Below are positions 9,437 to 21,400 of a stretch of DNA of 64,000 bases, piece by piece; positions within the stretch are counted from its first letter, which is position 1, and each line of letters opens with the position of its first letter. This DNA is from Stachybotrys elegans. Lineage: Eukaryota > Ascomycota > Sordariomycetes > Hypocreales > Stachybotryaceae. The notes under the pieces were generated by a model that was not told the DNA's origin, did no database searches, and saw only the letters and a program-made list of their open reading frames with translations. Made by a program: the position numbers and the translations under genes. The stretch covers positions 124,001 to 188,000 of the forward strand of contig JAGPNK010000018.1 in assembly GCA_020746835.1 (NCBI GenBank). Reading direction: 5' to 3'.

Positions 9437-11458
9437 ATGGGTCTTCCAGAACCTTACCATTACACTGAGCTGAAAGAGCGAGGTGGGATTGGTGATATAC
9501 GGCTTCTGACAATCCTGCCTGGGTCATTTAGCGATGACATCATTGTTCACTTAGAACATGTGGACTTCCCGGTCAAAAGCGCGTTTGGAATTGACAAGAA
9601 TGCAAATGACACTCTTGGAGCGGAGAGGAACAACCCCAGCATTATACCAAAGTACGAGGCCCTATCATATGCGTGGGGTACATCGCACTGCGAAAATCTC
9701 GTCACTATCCAGTCAATGTCTCATGGCGGTCGAGTTTCGGTGACTGAAAACCTCGAGTCAGCACTAAGGCATTTGCGTTTGGAGGACAAACCCCGTGTTA
9801 TGTGGATCGACGCTATATGCATCAATCAGTCTGATCACAGAGAGAGGAGTAAGCAGGTTGCACGGATGGGACAAATCTACGCCTTAGCAGATCGTGTTGT
9901 GGTCTGGTTGGGCCCGGCGTCCAAGGATAGCGATGCCGCTCTTGGCTTCATTGAACGCATGGCGCGCATGCTCGCCTCCCCTGACAAGTCGGAAACATCT
10001 ATCAAAGCAGCGAGTGAAGCATCCCACTGGGCAGACGCATCAGATGCCCATGTCTTGGAGTACACCGAATGGGAATGGAGGTCGGTCCTGTCTCTTCTCC
10101 GCCGGAGCTGGTTTGAGAGACTCTGGGTTCGACAGGAGATTCAACAGAGCCGCCATGCCATTTTGCTCTGTGGCAAAACATCCCTACCTTGGATGTACTT
10201 CCGCGAAGTAGCCAACTACCTCTACCGCAAACCTTTTCGAATCCAAGGCTCGTGCATATCTTCACCAGAATATACCGGGGCTACGAAGCTGGCGTATTAC
10301 TTGTGCCGCGCCGCCAAGCGAGGTGTCACCTACCGATACCTGAGGTTTGAGACGTACAGTATAAAACACTCAGACCCCAGGGATTCTATCTACGGCGTCC
10401 TGAGCCTCATGAGAAGAGAGGATCGCAGTCTCAATATTACGCCCGACTACTCGCTGTCGACAGTTGATGTGTTTCGCGGTGTGGTTCTGAGGGTGGTTGA
10501 GAAGCATCACTCCCTTCGCACGCTCGCTTGTGCTGATAGTGCTACAAGCTCTGTGCCTGGGTTGCCGAGCTGGGTGCCAGATTGGTCATCGCCAACCAAG
10601 ACTACGCCGCTGAAGCCTTTATACAGCGCAAGCGCATTCATATCGGCGCAGGCCACCTATTGTGGCAACAATATGCTGCGCGTAGCTGGCATTCCAGTCG
10701 CCACTGTCGATTCTTCACAGCACTTTGACCTCAGTGGAGACGGCCTGGATGACCAATTCAGGGCCATACGCCAGCTCAGGCCTGATAAGAGTCTAGAAAG
10801 TCCCTACCCTGGTGGAATCAGCCTGCTCGATGCCTATTGCGAAGCTCTCAACTGCACGTTTCACTTCGACGAGGACATGGTGGAGCGCGGAAATTGGACT
10901 CGGTTCCGGGTAGCAGCTGAAGCGCTGCGACACATATGGTCGGCGGATGGTAGCCAGTGCCACATTCCCTCCAATAGCGTGCACAGCTTTTTGAACCAAG
11001 CCTGTAGCTCCCTGGCTGGAAGATGCGTCGTCACAACTTCTGAGGGATACATCGGAGCTGCTGCCGCCGGTGCTCAGGCAGGAGATGTCGTCTGTGTGCT
11101 ACTTGGATTCGAGAACCCGGTACTCCTCCGAAAGGTGCTTGACGCGCCTCCGAGATGGCGGGTTGTCGGCAGCTGCTATGTGCCTGGGTTCATGCATGGT
11201 GAGGCTATCCATGGGCCATTGCCGAAACACTACCGACCCGTCTTCTCGTTGAATGCTGCCCCAGAGACCCTCATTGATGGCGCGTTCTGTGGTCTGTGGG
11301 ATGAGCGGAGTGGGTCGATTGAGCGAAATCCGGCAAGGGTACTAGATGAGGTGGGTGTTTCCTACGAGATATATCAGAGGTGGCCACATATCCTAAGCGT
11401 ATCGACCGAGACGTTGAGAAATGCAAAAGTCAATGTACATGACTTTCATGTTATTTAG
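9437..11458 (+). CDS. HET-domain (heterokaryon incompatibility) protein, second gene
   Basis: A single 2-kb exon encodes 673 residues. The HET domain starts with YEALSYAWGT near residue 73, continues with VMWIDAICINQSDHRERSKQ and ends with ADRVVVWLGPAS. A family-typical middle follows (FERLWVRQEI, HSDPRDSIYGVLSLM, VPGLPSWVPDWS), then a C-terminal tail with GAQAGDVVCVLLG and GSCYVPGFMHGE. It is longer than the first HET gene and only loosely similar to it, so the two are not a recent tandem duplication. The intact frame and normal length suggest a functional allorecognition or cell-death regulator; its partner is unknown. Confidence 0.92.
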   Translation: MGLPEPYHYTELKERGGIGDIRLLTILPGSFSDDIIVHLEHVDFPVKSAFGIDKNANDTLGAERNNPSIIPKYEALSYAWGTSHCENLVTIQSMSHGGRVSVTENLESALRHLRLEDKPRVMWIDAICINQSDHRERSKQVARMGQIYALADRVVVWLGPASKDSDAALGFIERMARMLASPDKSETSIKAASEASHWADASDAHVLEYTEWEWRSVLSLLRRSWFERLWVRQEIQQSRHAILLCGKTSLPWMYFREVANYLYRKPFRIQGSCISSPEYTGATKLAYYLCRAAKRGVTYRYLRFETYSIKHSDPRDSIYGVLSLMRREDRSLNITPDYSLSTVDVFRGVVLRVVEKHHSLRTLACADSATSSVPGLPSWVPDWSSPTKTTPLKPLYSASAFISAQATYCGNNMLRVAGIPVATVDSSQHFDLSGDGLDDQFRAIRQLRPDKSLESPYPGGISLLDAYCEALNCTFHFDEDMVERGNWTRFRVAAEALRHIWSADGSQCHIPSNSVHSFLNQACSSLAGRCVVTTSEGYIGAAAAGAQAGDVVCVLLGFENPVLLRKVLDAPPRWRVVGSCYVPGFMHGEAIHGPLPKHYRPVFSLNAAPETLIDGAFCGLWDERSGSIERNPARVLDEVGVSYEIYQRWPHILSVSTETLRNAKVNVHDFHVI

Positions 11459-13224
11459 ACAGAGTACTAAAGCCAAAATAGTACGACCAACAAATTGATT
11501 AGTTTAGATTATGCCCATAGGTTAGAATTGATAACGACTCCAGGTTTTCGCATAGCTTTCTACTGCTAGTTTCTAATTAACTGAACATGGGATAATGAGA
11601 CTTCATCACGTTCATGAACAAGGATAGCTATCAGAAGTAATCTGGATATCGCCTCATCGCAGCATTGACTGAAACAAACCGTCGCGCAGAGACCTTCTCG
11701 GACGCCTGACGCCACCATTGCCACGGCAGCTTCTGACCAATTCGATATGTAACAATAAAACATCCACGTTCCCATGATCGTGGCTAGTAGCGTTGCTGAT
11801 TTTCTCAATCTAACCTTACCAGGTATCGCCCATAATTGTCATCGTCGGTATCATTAGATGGCCCTTGAATCTTTCTCACGTTGGGGCACAGGATCAGGAA
11901 TCCCGCACTATGAACAAAGTTTGCACCAAAAAAAAAAAAAACAAGCTTCCACGTGCCACTTCTTGGCCTAGGAATGAAACAGAGCATATCAATACCATAT
12001 ACTGCAAACAGAACCTGATACCCACGGCTTCAATTCTGGCATAGGCGAAGGTCCGTGTTGCGTCGACAAGCATCATCCAGAAAAACTTGTTGGACCGTGG
12101 CCTTGAACACGCAGTAGTTCCTGGCTCGTTTTTTTCTGCTCTCGGAAACGGCGGCACAGCCCTGGGCTTCATGATGAGCAGAACAGATAGCTGTAACACG
12201 CGCCTTAGTGGGATTTCATTGCTGAACAGTAGAAGAGAAGATGCTACTGGCCGGGAAGAGGAGTGATTCCACAACGGATCAGGATGGCTCCGTGTACCAT
12301 GGTTCAGTGGCTGGGATTGTGACCTCATTCGTTTCGTTCTCTGTTTTAGGTTGTAGAGACATGATGGGTAACGAGTTTCAGGCCCAGTCTGTGCACAATT
12401 ACATTCCTTAGTATAGCGGGCATAGCCACAATCCCGTCACAATCACTGTCGCTGTTGCAGTACAAGAATACTCATGTATTAATGGTAGACCACTTTGTGC
12501 TTTGACAGCTCCAGGATCGACCATACACAACCTGTTCAACTTTTGAGCGGAGTCGTAGCACGGAGCCTAAGGTACGATAGCGGCCAATTTTGCCACCGAC
12601 CACCTGTCTTGTCAAGTTCAGTTTCCTGTCTCCTTCAATACCAAGTCGCACCAAATATGCGAATACGAAAAGACTATTCAATGCGTATCATCCCTTTTGG
12701 CGCTTCTTCTGTGAACAGTGACCGGGCACTAATGGGAGCGCTGAATATCCAGGAGAATATTCACAGTGTGGATCATTTCACCATGCCGTATCATATATCT
12801 CCGGATCCTCGAGGGTGTTTCAGCCCCCACATGCACTGACTGGGTAAAGCTGACAGAAAGGGGAACAACCAGTGCTTAAACCCGCACGCACCTCGACGAC
12901 TTTATGCCTCATTTCTGACCAATGACACCGCTTTCACAAGTCGTCGGAGTACCCGTGCGATCAGCTGTAGTGTGCACCTGAGCGATGGAGGGTAGGGGTT
13001 GGCGTGCAGGGGTAGAACCTGTTTCATCAGCCCATGCACCTCGCGACCTGGGTGGTGCGCCATGCGTTTGGCGGCTTATATGGAAACCATTCGCTCTTTG
13101 GGTTCGCTCTTCGCCCAGGTTCTCGTCTGTCAGAGGCCTGCACAGAAACGTGCCAGTCGAGCCTCATCAACGCCTCTCATAAGCTCCCGAACCAAGTACG
13201 CGACCTCATCTCAAATACGCCGCA
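11459..13224. other. 1.8 kb intergenic stretch, no gene supported
   Basis: It contains a 14-base A run (11928-11941) and several short ORFs. A 144-codon minus-strand frame (11894-12328) includes the translated homopolymer and has no domain, so it is not called. The right end is the leader of the rhodopsin-fold gene. Confidence 0.5.
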
Positions 13225-14589
13225 ATGGGACAAGTGCACTCCTCCTCCGTCTACAATCATCCATTCTTCAGTGGCTGGAGTCAAGCACAAAAGGATGAAT
13301 TCCTTCTAAGGCCAGCGCTGGCACCACCAGCCAACACGATCCCCGACTTCGAACACCCTCCGAACCGAACCCATCACGGAATTGTCATCACAACAGTTTT
13401 CCTTAGCCTGGCGGGGATGTGTTTTCTTGTTCGAGCCTACTCGCGGATAATGATATTGCGGCGTGTCAAGACAGAAGATGGTAAATGCTGATCCCCGTTG
13501 ACTATTCTTCATCTACTAATAGACATGCAGTCATTGGCTTGGCGGCCATGGTATGCGCCATAACCTTGCCACATTATGCGTTCTTGCTAATTCAAGCTTA
13601 GGGCTTTTACGCCGGTCTGATCTGGACGGCATACTCCTTGGCACATACACCGGGCTTCTGGATTCACCAATGGAACGTCACGGTGCTCGACATGTCACCA
13701 ACCCTCTATGTGAGTCATTCGGTCGGGCGAGAATGCACGGTACTAAGACTTCCAGTACTGGTATATCTTACCAGCCATGTATACCATGACCATGGTATGC
13801 TGCAAATCAGCCATTCTACTTGAATGGATACATCTATTCGTCCCGCCGGGTACTCGGAACGGCTTCTTCTGGATATGCAGTGGCATGTTGTGGACCACAG
13901 TGGGATTCTACATTGTCATGCTTATTGCAGGTCAGTTCTATTGCACCCCCCGCGAAAAGATCTGGCATAGATGGGTACCGGGCACATGTGGAGATCGACG
14001 AGACCTTCAAACACCCTCGGCTTTCTTCAACGTTATTACCGACTTTATTATCCTCCTCTTGCCACAGAAAGTCATCTGGAATCTTGACGTTTCAAACAAG
14101 AAGCGGATTGGCGTATCCATCATCTTTTCGATTGGCTTGTTGTAAGTGTGTCTTCCAGCGTCTTTTGGATCCTAGTTGACATATTCTAGGGCCTGTGTTT
14201 GTGCTATAGGCCGAACGATAACCAATATGAGGCTTGACTACGAAGGCGATGTCACCTATGAGAGCTCAGATCCATTCTTCTGGGGGTTGGCTGAATGCAC
14301 AGGTGCCTTGGTTGTGTTCTGCATGCACTCCTTTCCGCTTGTCTTCTCCAAAATCCCTGCTCTACATATCCTGGCCAGCAATCTCGTAAAATCATTCAAA
14401 GCCAGAGACTCCGCCGGCTCTTCGCATACCAAAAGTAAAAGTTCAGAAGATATATCTTTAAGAGATTACAAGAGGATAGAGGAAGGAAGAGCAGAGCGCA
14501 GGGATAGCGAGGTGCAGCTGGATAAGCCAGAAGGACAACCCGTGGCTGGTGGAGGGATCCGTGTAACGACTACATTTAAGATAACTTAG
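13225..14589 (+). CDS. Rhodopsin-fold integral membrane protein (PTH11-like family)
   Basis: Five exons (13225-13480, 13531-13550, 13602-13709, 13756-14141, 14190-14589) give 389 residues; the second exon is only 20 nt. Introns are 46-51 nt with GT-AG ends. Seven hydrophobic segments can be followed, starting with GIVITTVFLSLAGMCFLVRAY. The loop with FYCTPREKIWHRWVPGTCGD, the NVITDFIILLLP segment and a Ser/Lys-rich cytoplasmic tail are typical of the fungal rhodopsin-domain family that includes Pth11-like receptors. There is no CFEM domain. The ligand is unknown and the protein may be a surface sensor. Confidence 0.85.
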
Positions 14590-14731
14590 GGACATATTTG
14601 ATTTGCCGTTGTCTTTGTGAAGCTCATTGTGGTGTGGGAGCGGGCACGGCTCCCGAGGTCATCTGTAGACTGTGACAAACGAGCCGTCACTTCAATATGA
14701 CCATGGAATTCGGAAATTTCCACGACGCGAC

Positions 14732-17350
14732 TCAGCCCATCCTCCGCAGGGAAGACAGTCCAACGCAATACGCCTGTCCAACCCAGAAGTTATTTACACA
14801 GTCCCGACTAACAGCTGGGTTCCAGCTGAAGAACTGGTCCGTGGAAATGCCGTTATCGGCTGCTATAGAGCCGCACGAGTCACCCTCTACGACAACATCC
14901 CATTTATTACAATTGGCTGGCTGGCCAGTATGGGTTGGTGCCGGTGGAGTTGGGTTTCTGGTGGTGGTTGTGGGTGGGTTGCCACCACTCCCAGATACAC
15001 CGACGCAATAGGCGTTGCCTGCAATTGTCAGTAATGAGAAGGCTTGCGAGATTGAAGATGACCTACCCAACCAGAAGTTACTAACGCAATCTCGGCTGAC
15101 TGCCGGGTTCCAATCAAAGAATTGATCCGTCGAGATACCATTGTCTGAAGCAATGGAGCTACAAGAGTCACCCTCTTCAACGACATCCCACTTGTTACAA
15201 TTGGCTGGCTGACCAGTATGGGTAGGGGCAGGAGGAGTCGGCTTAGGCTGTTCCTCGGTCCTGGTAGAAGATGTAGTTGTGACTGTAGGCGGACCTCCAT
15301 CCCCAGCGATACCAACACAATATGCTTGGCCCACCCAAAAGTTGGTGACGCAATCCTTGCTGACCGCTGGGTTCCAATCAAAGAACTGGTCAGCGGAGAT
15401 TCCTGCTCCATCTGCCACGGACTGGCACGAATCACCCTCCACAACAACGTGCCACTCGTCGCAGTCTGCGGGTTGACCGGAGTGTGTGGGTGCCGGGGGT
15501 CCACCGCTCATTGTAGAAGACGTGGGCGGCGTTCCAATAATGCTATTCGGCGCTTGTACATTCCAAGATCCGCAGTATCGCCTGCCGACTTCGAAGGAGC
15601 AGGCAGGGTCGGTGACGTTGGTTCCAAGAGCATTCCAGGCGGCAAAGGTGTCGTCATCAGCGTCGTAGTTTCGAGCAGCTAGTTCACAGTTGCTGTTCCA
15701 ATAGCCTAGCTCGGCTGCTTCGAACTGGTACTCTTCGCCGAGGAAGTAATGTACACAGTCGTCACGAACACCCGTAGCCAGAGGTGCCGGCGTGTACCCC
15801 CTCGCACCACGCGTTGCGGTACCGTTGGGAAGGTTGGTAAAAGGGACACCAGTAAAGGTGGCACTGGGATCAAGGGTGAAGGAGACATACCCGGGCCGGC
15901 CAGGGTAGGTATTGACTATCTTGGTTAGAAGCGTAATTAATGGAAAGGAAGAAAATGAGAGAACAAAAACAAAGAAAGGGAAGGTATGTACTTACTATCG
16001 CCTACCGCTTGTACGCAATAGCTCTCTTCCGCGAAAAGGTTGGTGCAATTGACGTTTATGCCCGAGTTCAGAAAGAGAAAATCCTCCAGAGAGATGGCAA
16101 ATTTAAGTATAACCATGTTACAGTAGTCGCCCGCTTCGACCTCGTACCACCGTCCACACCGCTCGTTCGACCCCTGGGCAGCATCCGTGGGCTTAGGTGC
16201 GGCCGTTGTAGGAGTGACAGGGGGCAGATCTGTTTCCTCGGGAGGAGGAAGTCGTGGGCCTGGGGGCTCAATGCATAGCATGGTGCCATTCATCATATTG
16301 AGGTTGGAACAAACAGGATTGATGACGGGATTCCACGCCTTGAGCTGTGTTTCCGTAATTCCCGCTGCAGTGGCAATCTCGACACAGGTCTGGTTGGTTG
16401 CCACCTTTACATTCTCGCACTTGTTGGTTATGCAAATAGTGCCAGAGGTAGGAAAATCACCACAGTATGCGCCTAGATTGATCAGAGCCGCGCCTTGTTC
16501 CATAAGTGTTTACTTACCTAGATCATTGTCGGCGAGCATCCAAGCCGTGCCGACACCTTGGGCCTCAGAAATACTGTAGCAGTCGTCACCAGCTTGAATG
16601 GTATACTCATCACCGTCGCACGACGTGTCCGTGGGAGACGGCTGACTAGTGGAGAAGTCAATCGTCGTCGTGGTCACCGGCCGGCCCGTAATGCTGCAGC
16701 TCGAGGTCAGACTCTGGTAGAGAGATTCGCTGGCCACGACTGGGTCATCAAAGTATGGTGACCCGGCACGCATGCGCAGGCGTGCTGCCAGGCATGCATC
16801 ACAGCCGCTGGGTTCCTCAGCTCCATCCGGAACCTCGGTGAGATAGTTAAAGGGGGTGACTATCGAAGTTAGTATTGGAGCGAAAAGGATGGAATTAAAA
16901 GAAGAAGATCATGGGTAGGAGATTACCGCCTGGGTCCTTGAAAACCGCAGCCAGAGCCGCGACAGGGCCGCAAAATTTATCATTTTCCCGAAGACATGTG
17001 AACTTGAAAACATGTTCGAGAGTGGCTGGAACCACCACTGGAGATGCGGGCAGGTCAAAATCAGCAGGGATGCTTTCGTCGCCGCATGAAGACCTGACTG
17101 AGCTTTTCCAGGAAGACAATGCCTCAGAGCAGTCCGAGGTGCAGATGCGCTCCAGCGAGGCAGGTCTGTAGAAAAACTCTGGGCGGAGGTCTCGCACGAG
17201 ACGGTCGCAGGCCACATCTGCAAGAAGAGCCTCAGAGCATGCTGTGGGTAGACTGGTGGGTAGCGCATCCTCGTAGATCATCATGACGGCGGCCACATGC
17301 TGGAAGCTCACGAGAGCCGCCAGGCCCAAGAGGCGACGGCAGGAAACCAT
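14732..17350 (-). CDS. Secreted multi-LysM chitin-binding protein
   Basis: Five exons (17350-16927, 16859-16518, 16472-15996, 15915-15067, 15018-14732) with introns of 67, 45, 80 and 48 nt give 792 residues. A signal peptide starts the chain. LysM modules lie near residues 223 (YTIQAGDDCYSIS), 275 (VKVATNQTCVEIA), 362 (YEVEAGDYCNMV), 569 (WHVVVEGDSCQSVA), 635 (WDVVEEGDSCSSIA) and 725 (WDVVVEGDSCGSIA). The last three are near-identical repeats separated by Thr/Pro-rich linkers. There is no catalytic domain. Proteins of this type bind chitin oligomers or shield hyphae (known for Tal6-like and LysM effector proteins). The start is head-to-head with the chitinase gene at 18500, a pairing repeatedly seen in fungi and suggesting co-expression. 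Confidence 0.88.
14743..15511 (-). repeat. Three recent LysM repeats within the LysM gene
   Basis: Three units of roughly 240 bp each encode a linker (PAPTHTGQPANC), a LysM core (VEGDSC...DQFFDWNPAVS) and the ending NFWVGQAYCVG. They are much more alike than the three N-terminal LysM modules, which indicates recent internal duplication. Copy-number differences between strains would be expected. Confidence 0.75.
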
Positions 17351-17630
17351 CGCGACAATTGTGATTCTCGCCAGAGCCCGTGTAAGGAGCTACGAAAGTG
17401 AAGAAAAAGTCGGTGCAAAATAACGAGGGTAAGTTAACTTGTAAGTGAGCTTGTGAACAGTAACCGACAGGACCGCCGTTGACCCGCATAAAAGACGTCG
17501 AACGGCAATACAGCTTGACTTGGAACCGATAAACGGCTCGCTTAACTGCCGACGTTAGAAACACGAGATTTTCTCTTTTGATACACAAACCACAAGTGCT
17601 TATTCGGGGCCGAACAACATATGGAGAAAT

Positions 17631-17950
17631 TAGAAGGTTAATCTTATTTCGGTCCTATGCCGCGCTTTGCCGTAAGCTTATCCTATATCCGCTGAGTTCC
17701 GGAGGCTAGACCACGTTGCCGTCCTCTCTGAATAAGAGACCGGGCGGTTCAGCAGGCCTCAGGGGCTAACCAATATGCGGCAAATAAGTCAGGAGATTAA
17801 TTTGACCTCGGTCCTACTGTCTGCTTTGCCTCACGCTTGTCCCTGTATTGCTTATTTTCTGGAGCCTAGACCATTTGCTTTGGCCCCCATCTCACCAGCT
17901 TTCCCGAATAGGAGTCCAGATGACTCCGCAGGATCCAGGGGCAGATGCTA
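17631..17950. repeat. Diverged direct duplication in the shared promoter
   Basis: Unit 1 (about 17631-17771) and unit 2 (about 17791-17950) share blocks in the same order: TCGGTCCTA, GCTTTGCC, a short CT-rich tract, GGAGSCTAGACCA, GAATARGAG and CAGGGGC. The spacing is nearly conserved despite many substitutions. Old duplication with retained blocks suggests that these blocks may be functional sites. Confidence 0.65.
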
Positions 17951-18112
17951 TTGATTCAGGCTCGCGATCAGTTTCTTGACAAACGTTGCAATCTGACCTG
18001 CATCGAGTCACGCGCATAGGGGAACGGTATATTGGTTTTTCGTTTGCAGTAGCCTGCCATTGGTGGGATTCACAAAGGAGCTTCCTAACAGGGAACTTTT
18101 ACCCCTTCTGAG

Positions 18113-18175
18113 GTTTCATCCCACCATGAGGGCAGAGTGGTGGTCAGCTCTGGGTGTTTCGTCTCACCATGAGAG
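18113..18175. repeat. 19-bp direct repeat upstream of the chitinase
   Basis: TTTCATCCCACCATGAGGG at 18113-18131 and TTTCGTCTCACCATGAGAG at 18157-18175 match at 16 of 19 positions, and all three differences are transitions. They lie about 325-390 bp upstream of the chitinase ATG. Confidence 0.6.
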
Positions 18176-18499
18176 ACCAGCCAATCAAGGTTGTGTCTCT
18201 CCTGAGCAATGATAGGAAGCGGCGCGACAAGTCCCCAGGGCCTATCAGGCGTAGATGCTTATTTGTCTTTCGATGCAGAACATCTCGGCCATGACCGGAA
18301 CCGACGGAAAAGATGGCCTGAAAATGACCCCCCCATCGTATCAATGTGAAGTGGGTTGCTCCGTCTCTTGACGCTGACCAAGGCTTCCCCTCTATTATCT
18401 TTTTACATTCACCCATTCATTCATTTATTCGTTTCTTCTGATTATCCATTCTACTGTCCCTCATTCATTTTCCTGGGCAAAGGCCAACCGATATACATC

Positions 18500-21400
18500 A
18501 TGGGGACGCAGTCTTGGCTGACTTTGAGTTGGTTCGTCCTGTCTATGCTGACCACATCCAGTATCGCAGGAGTCATCAACAATGGACATAGCATTGAGAC
18601 GTCACAGTTGTTGGAGACGTGTCGAAACGCCGTCTCGTAGGTTGCTTCCGGAAGTCTGTGCTATCTCTCTAGTTCACTGATCATTTCGCCAGCTTCTTTG
18701 ACTATTCTGCCAAGACTCGTCGTGAATATGACTTGCCGGTCTGCAGTACCAGCAAAGATTATGACGTTCAAGTTAGCGAGGCTAAGACATCCAGCGGCGT
18801 ACCTCTCATAGGAGATGCATCGTTCTCGTCCCTGTTTGGCAGACAGGTCGTCGGCGGGGACGACTACTCATGCGCTCCTGACCGGCCATGCAAGAACGGT
18901 GCCTGCTGTCCTAAGGAGACCCTCCAGTGCAACTACGGAGAGGAGTGCGTCTCCAAGTCTCTCCAGTCCTAGTACGCCATGCTGATCTGTGATAGATACT
19001 GCGGCACAAATAATCAGTCGCCCAATGACAAATGTTGGTCCAACTGCGATGCTAAAGCTGAGTGTGGCAAGAATGCTGCAACACCAGGCCGAGAGTGTCC
19101 TCTCAATGTTTGCTGCGGAAAGTGCGTCTCCCCTAGTATTGAGTTACTGAAGCGTGCTGACGACAACGGGTAGATGGGGCTTCTGCGGTATGACAGAGTT
19201 AGTAATTTCTTCCAATCCCATCTCTCACTATCTGACAAGCTACTCAGGGACTTCTGTGATGAAGAAGACCACGGCACCACTGGCGGTTGTCAGTCCAATT
19301 GCGACCAGCCCGGCCCAAAGGACAAGGACAGCGAGCAACTCGACCGTGTCATTGGATACTATGAAGCTTGGAGATACAACTCTGAATGCCAGGGCATGGT
19401 GAATCTTCCTTCCCCTGCTTGAAACCAGGCTCTAACACCATATAGCCCCTGAGGGACATCCCCATAAACTCTCTCACCCATCTGTATTTCTCCTTTGCAT
19501 TCATTACCCCCAATGAGTACAACATTGTTGGCATGGATGGCTTGCCCGCCGAGCTCTTCAGCAATTTTACAGACTTGAAAAAGGACAACCCCAACCTCAA
19601 GATGATCATTGCCATCGGTGGATGGACGCACAACGACCCCGGCCCGCTACAAAAAGTTTTTAGCGACATGGTCAGCACCAAGCAGAATCGATCTACCTTC
19701 ATCAAGAACCTCATGTCCTTCCTTCGCCAATATGCGTTTGACGGTGTCGACTTTGACTGGGTACGCACACTACCCTTTGTGCAACACCAACTAACCTGGA
19801 TAGGAATACCCTGGTGCTAACGACAGAGGCGGTGTCCCCGAAGATGGCGAGAACTTTACTCAATTCCTCAAAGAGCTTGAAGAGGAGAACGAGAAGCAGC
19901 CCAAGAGATACATTGTCTCATACACAGCGCCGACCAGCTTCTGGTACCTGCGGCATTTCGACCTCAAGTCGGTCGACTATGTTGATTTCATCAACGTCAT
20001 GTCTTATGAGTATGTCTTATCCCCAAGCGAGGTCTTGTTTCGACCGTTGTCTTGGCTAACGTTTCATCTAGTCTCCACGGTGTCTGGGATCGTGATAACC
20101 CCATCGGGTCGCACATCTATGGCCACACCAACCTGACCGAGATGAGTCTTGCCTTCGACCTGTTCTGGCGCAATGATGTGCCAGCGCGCAAGCTGAACAT
20201 GGGCCTTGGCTTCTACGGTCGTGCGTTTCAGCTGGCCGACCCAGCTTGCAATAAGCCTGGCTGCATCTTCAGGGGAGGCGCCACCAAAGGCGATTGCAGC
20301 AACGAGTCTGGTATCTTGAGCTACCGCGAGATTATGGAAATTATCGACCGCAAGAAACTCAAGCCTGTCCATGATAAGAAGGCCGGTGTCAAGTACATCA
20401 CCTGGAACACCGACCAGTGGGTATCATACGACGACAAGGATACGTTCAAACAGAAGAAGGACCTTGCGAAAGAGCTTGGTCTCGGCGGGTTCCTGATCTG
20501 GGCAATCGACCAAGATGACGACCAGTTAACGGCCCTGCAGGCCGTGCTGGACCCAAAGCCGTTGGGCGACTTTAGACCAGGCAAGGAAGAGGAGAACTGG
20601 ACGGGCACCAATGAGCTGTGCTACATTTCCGGGTGTGGCGACGGCTGTAAGCCTGGCGACATCAAGATCACGGAGCAAAAGTGCGGCGGTGGCAAGAAGA
20701 GCAAGCTGTGCTGTCCACTTTCTGGTGCACCCGACCCCAAAGAATGTACATGGCGAGGCACAGCGCCGTTTTGCAATGGACACTGTCACGACGACGAAGT
20801 CATGACCCATATGAACAAATGGGGGGATGGCTCCGACTGCTGGGACGGAAATAAGGCCCACTGCTGCAAAAGCCCTCTGGCTGAAGAAAACACCTGTTAC
20901 TGGGCAGGTGTCGCGCAAGAATGCAAGTCTGGTGATCTCCCCCTGACCTTTTCCGGTACTGTCCTGAGCATATTGGACGATATCGCCGAAGTTATCCTTC
21001 TGGTCGTCGGTCGAGCTGTGCCTCTCGCGGCCCTAGCAGGCCGCGTGTTGCTCGAGGTGCTCGACCAGCTGGATCTGGACACCAACAAGCTGTACTGCTG
21101 TCCCGAAGCGGACATCGACAAGTGGAAGAACTGCGGCTGGTACGGCAAGCCTGGCAGCTGCTTCGATGGACACTGTCCAGATATGAAGTTCGCTCAGCTG
21201 ACGGATAGCTACTTCGGTGGTGGCGAAACGTGCGGCCACCAGCTATCCCGCGTCCGGACCTTCTGTTGCGAGTCTGCCGAGGACCCCTTGTTCCTCCCAG
21301 TACCGCTGCAGAACCTGTTTGAACACCCACCGGATGGCGATAGCGTGGATACAGACTTTAGCTTGGAGACAGATGGAGAATCTGCTGGCGGCGACGATGA

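Larger units (their letters stand above)
17351..18499. promoter_or_regulatory. Shared bidirectional promoter, LysM protein / chitinase
   Basis: This 1149-bp segment separates the start codons of two divergent chitin-related genes. It contains a diverged direct duplication (17631-17771 and 17791-17950) and a shorter direct repeat (18113-18131 and 18157-18175), and no coding signal. Co-regulation of the two genes is inferred from the arrangement. Confidence 0.6.

Noticed and set aside
11894..12328. 144-codon frame with poly-Phe
   Set aside because: The Phe run is only the translated 14-base A tract; the rest is featureless.
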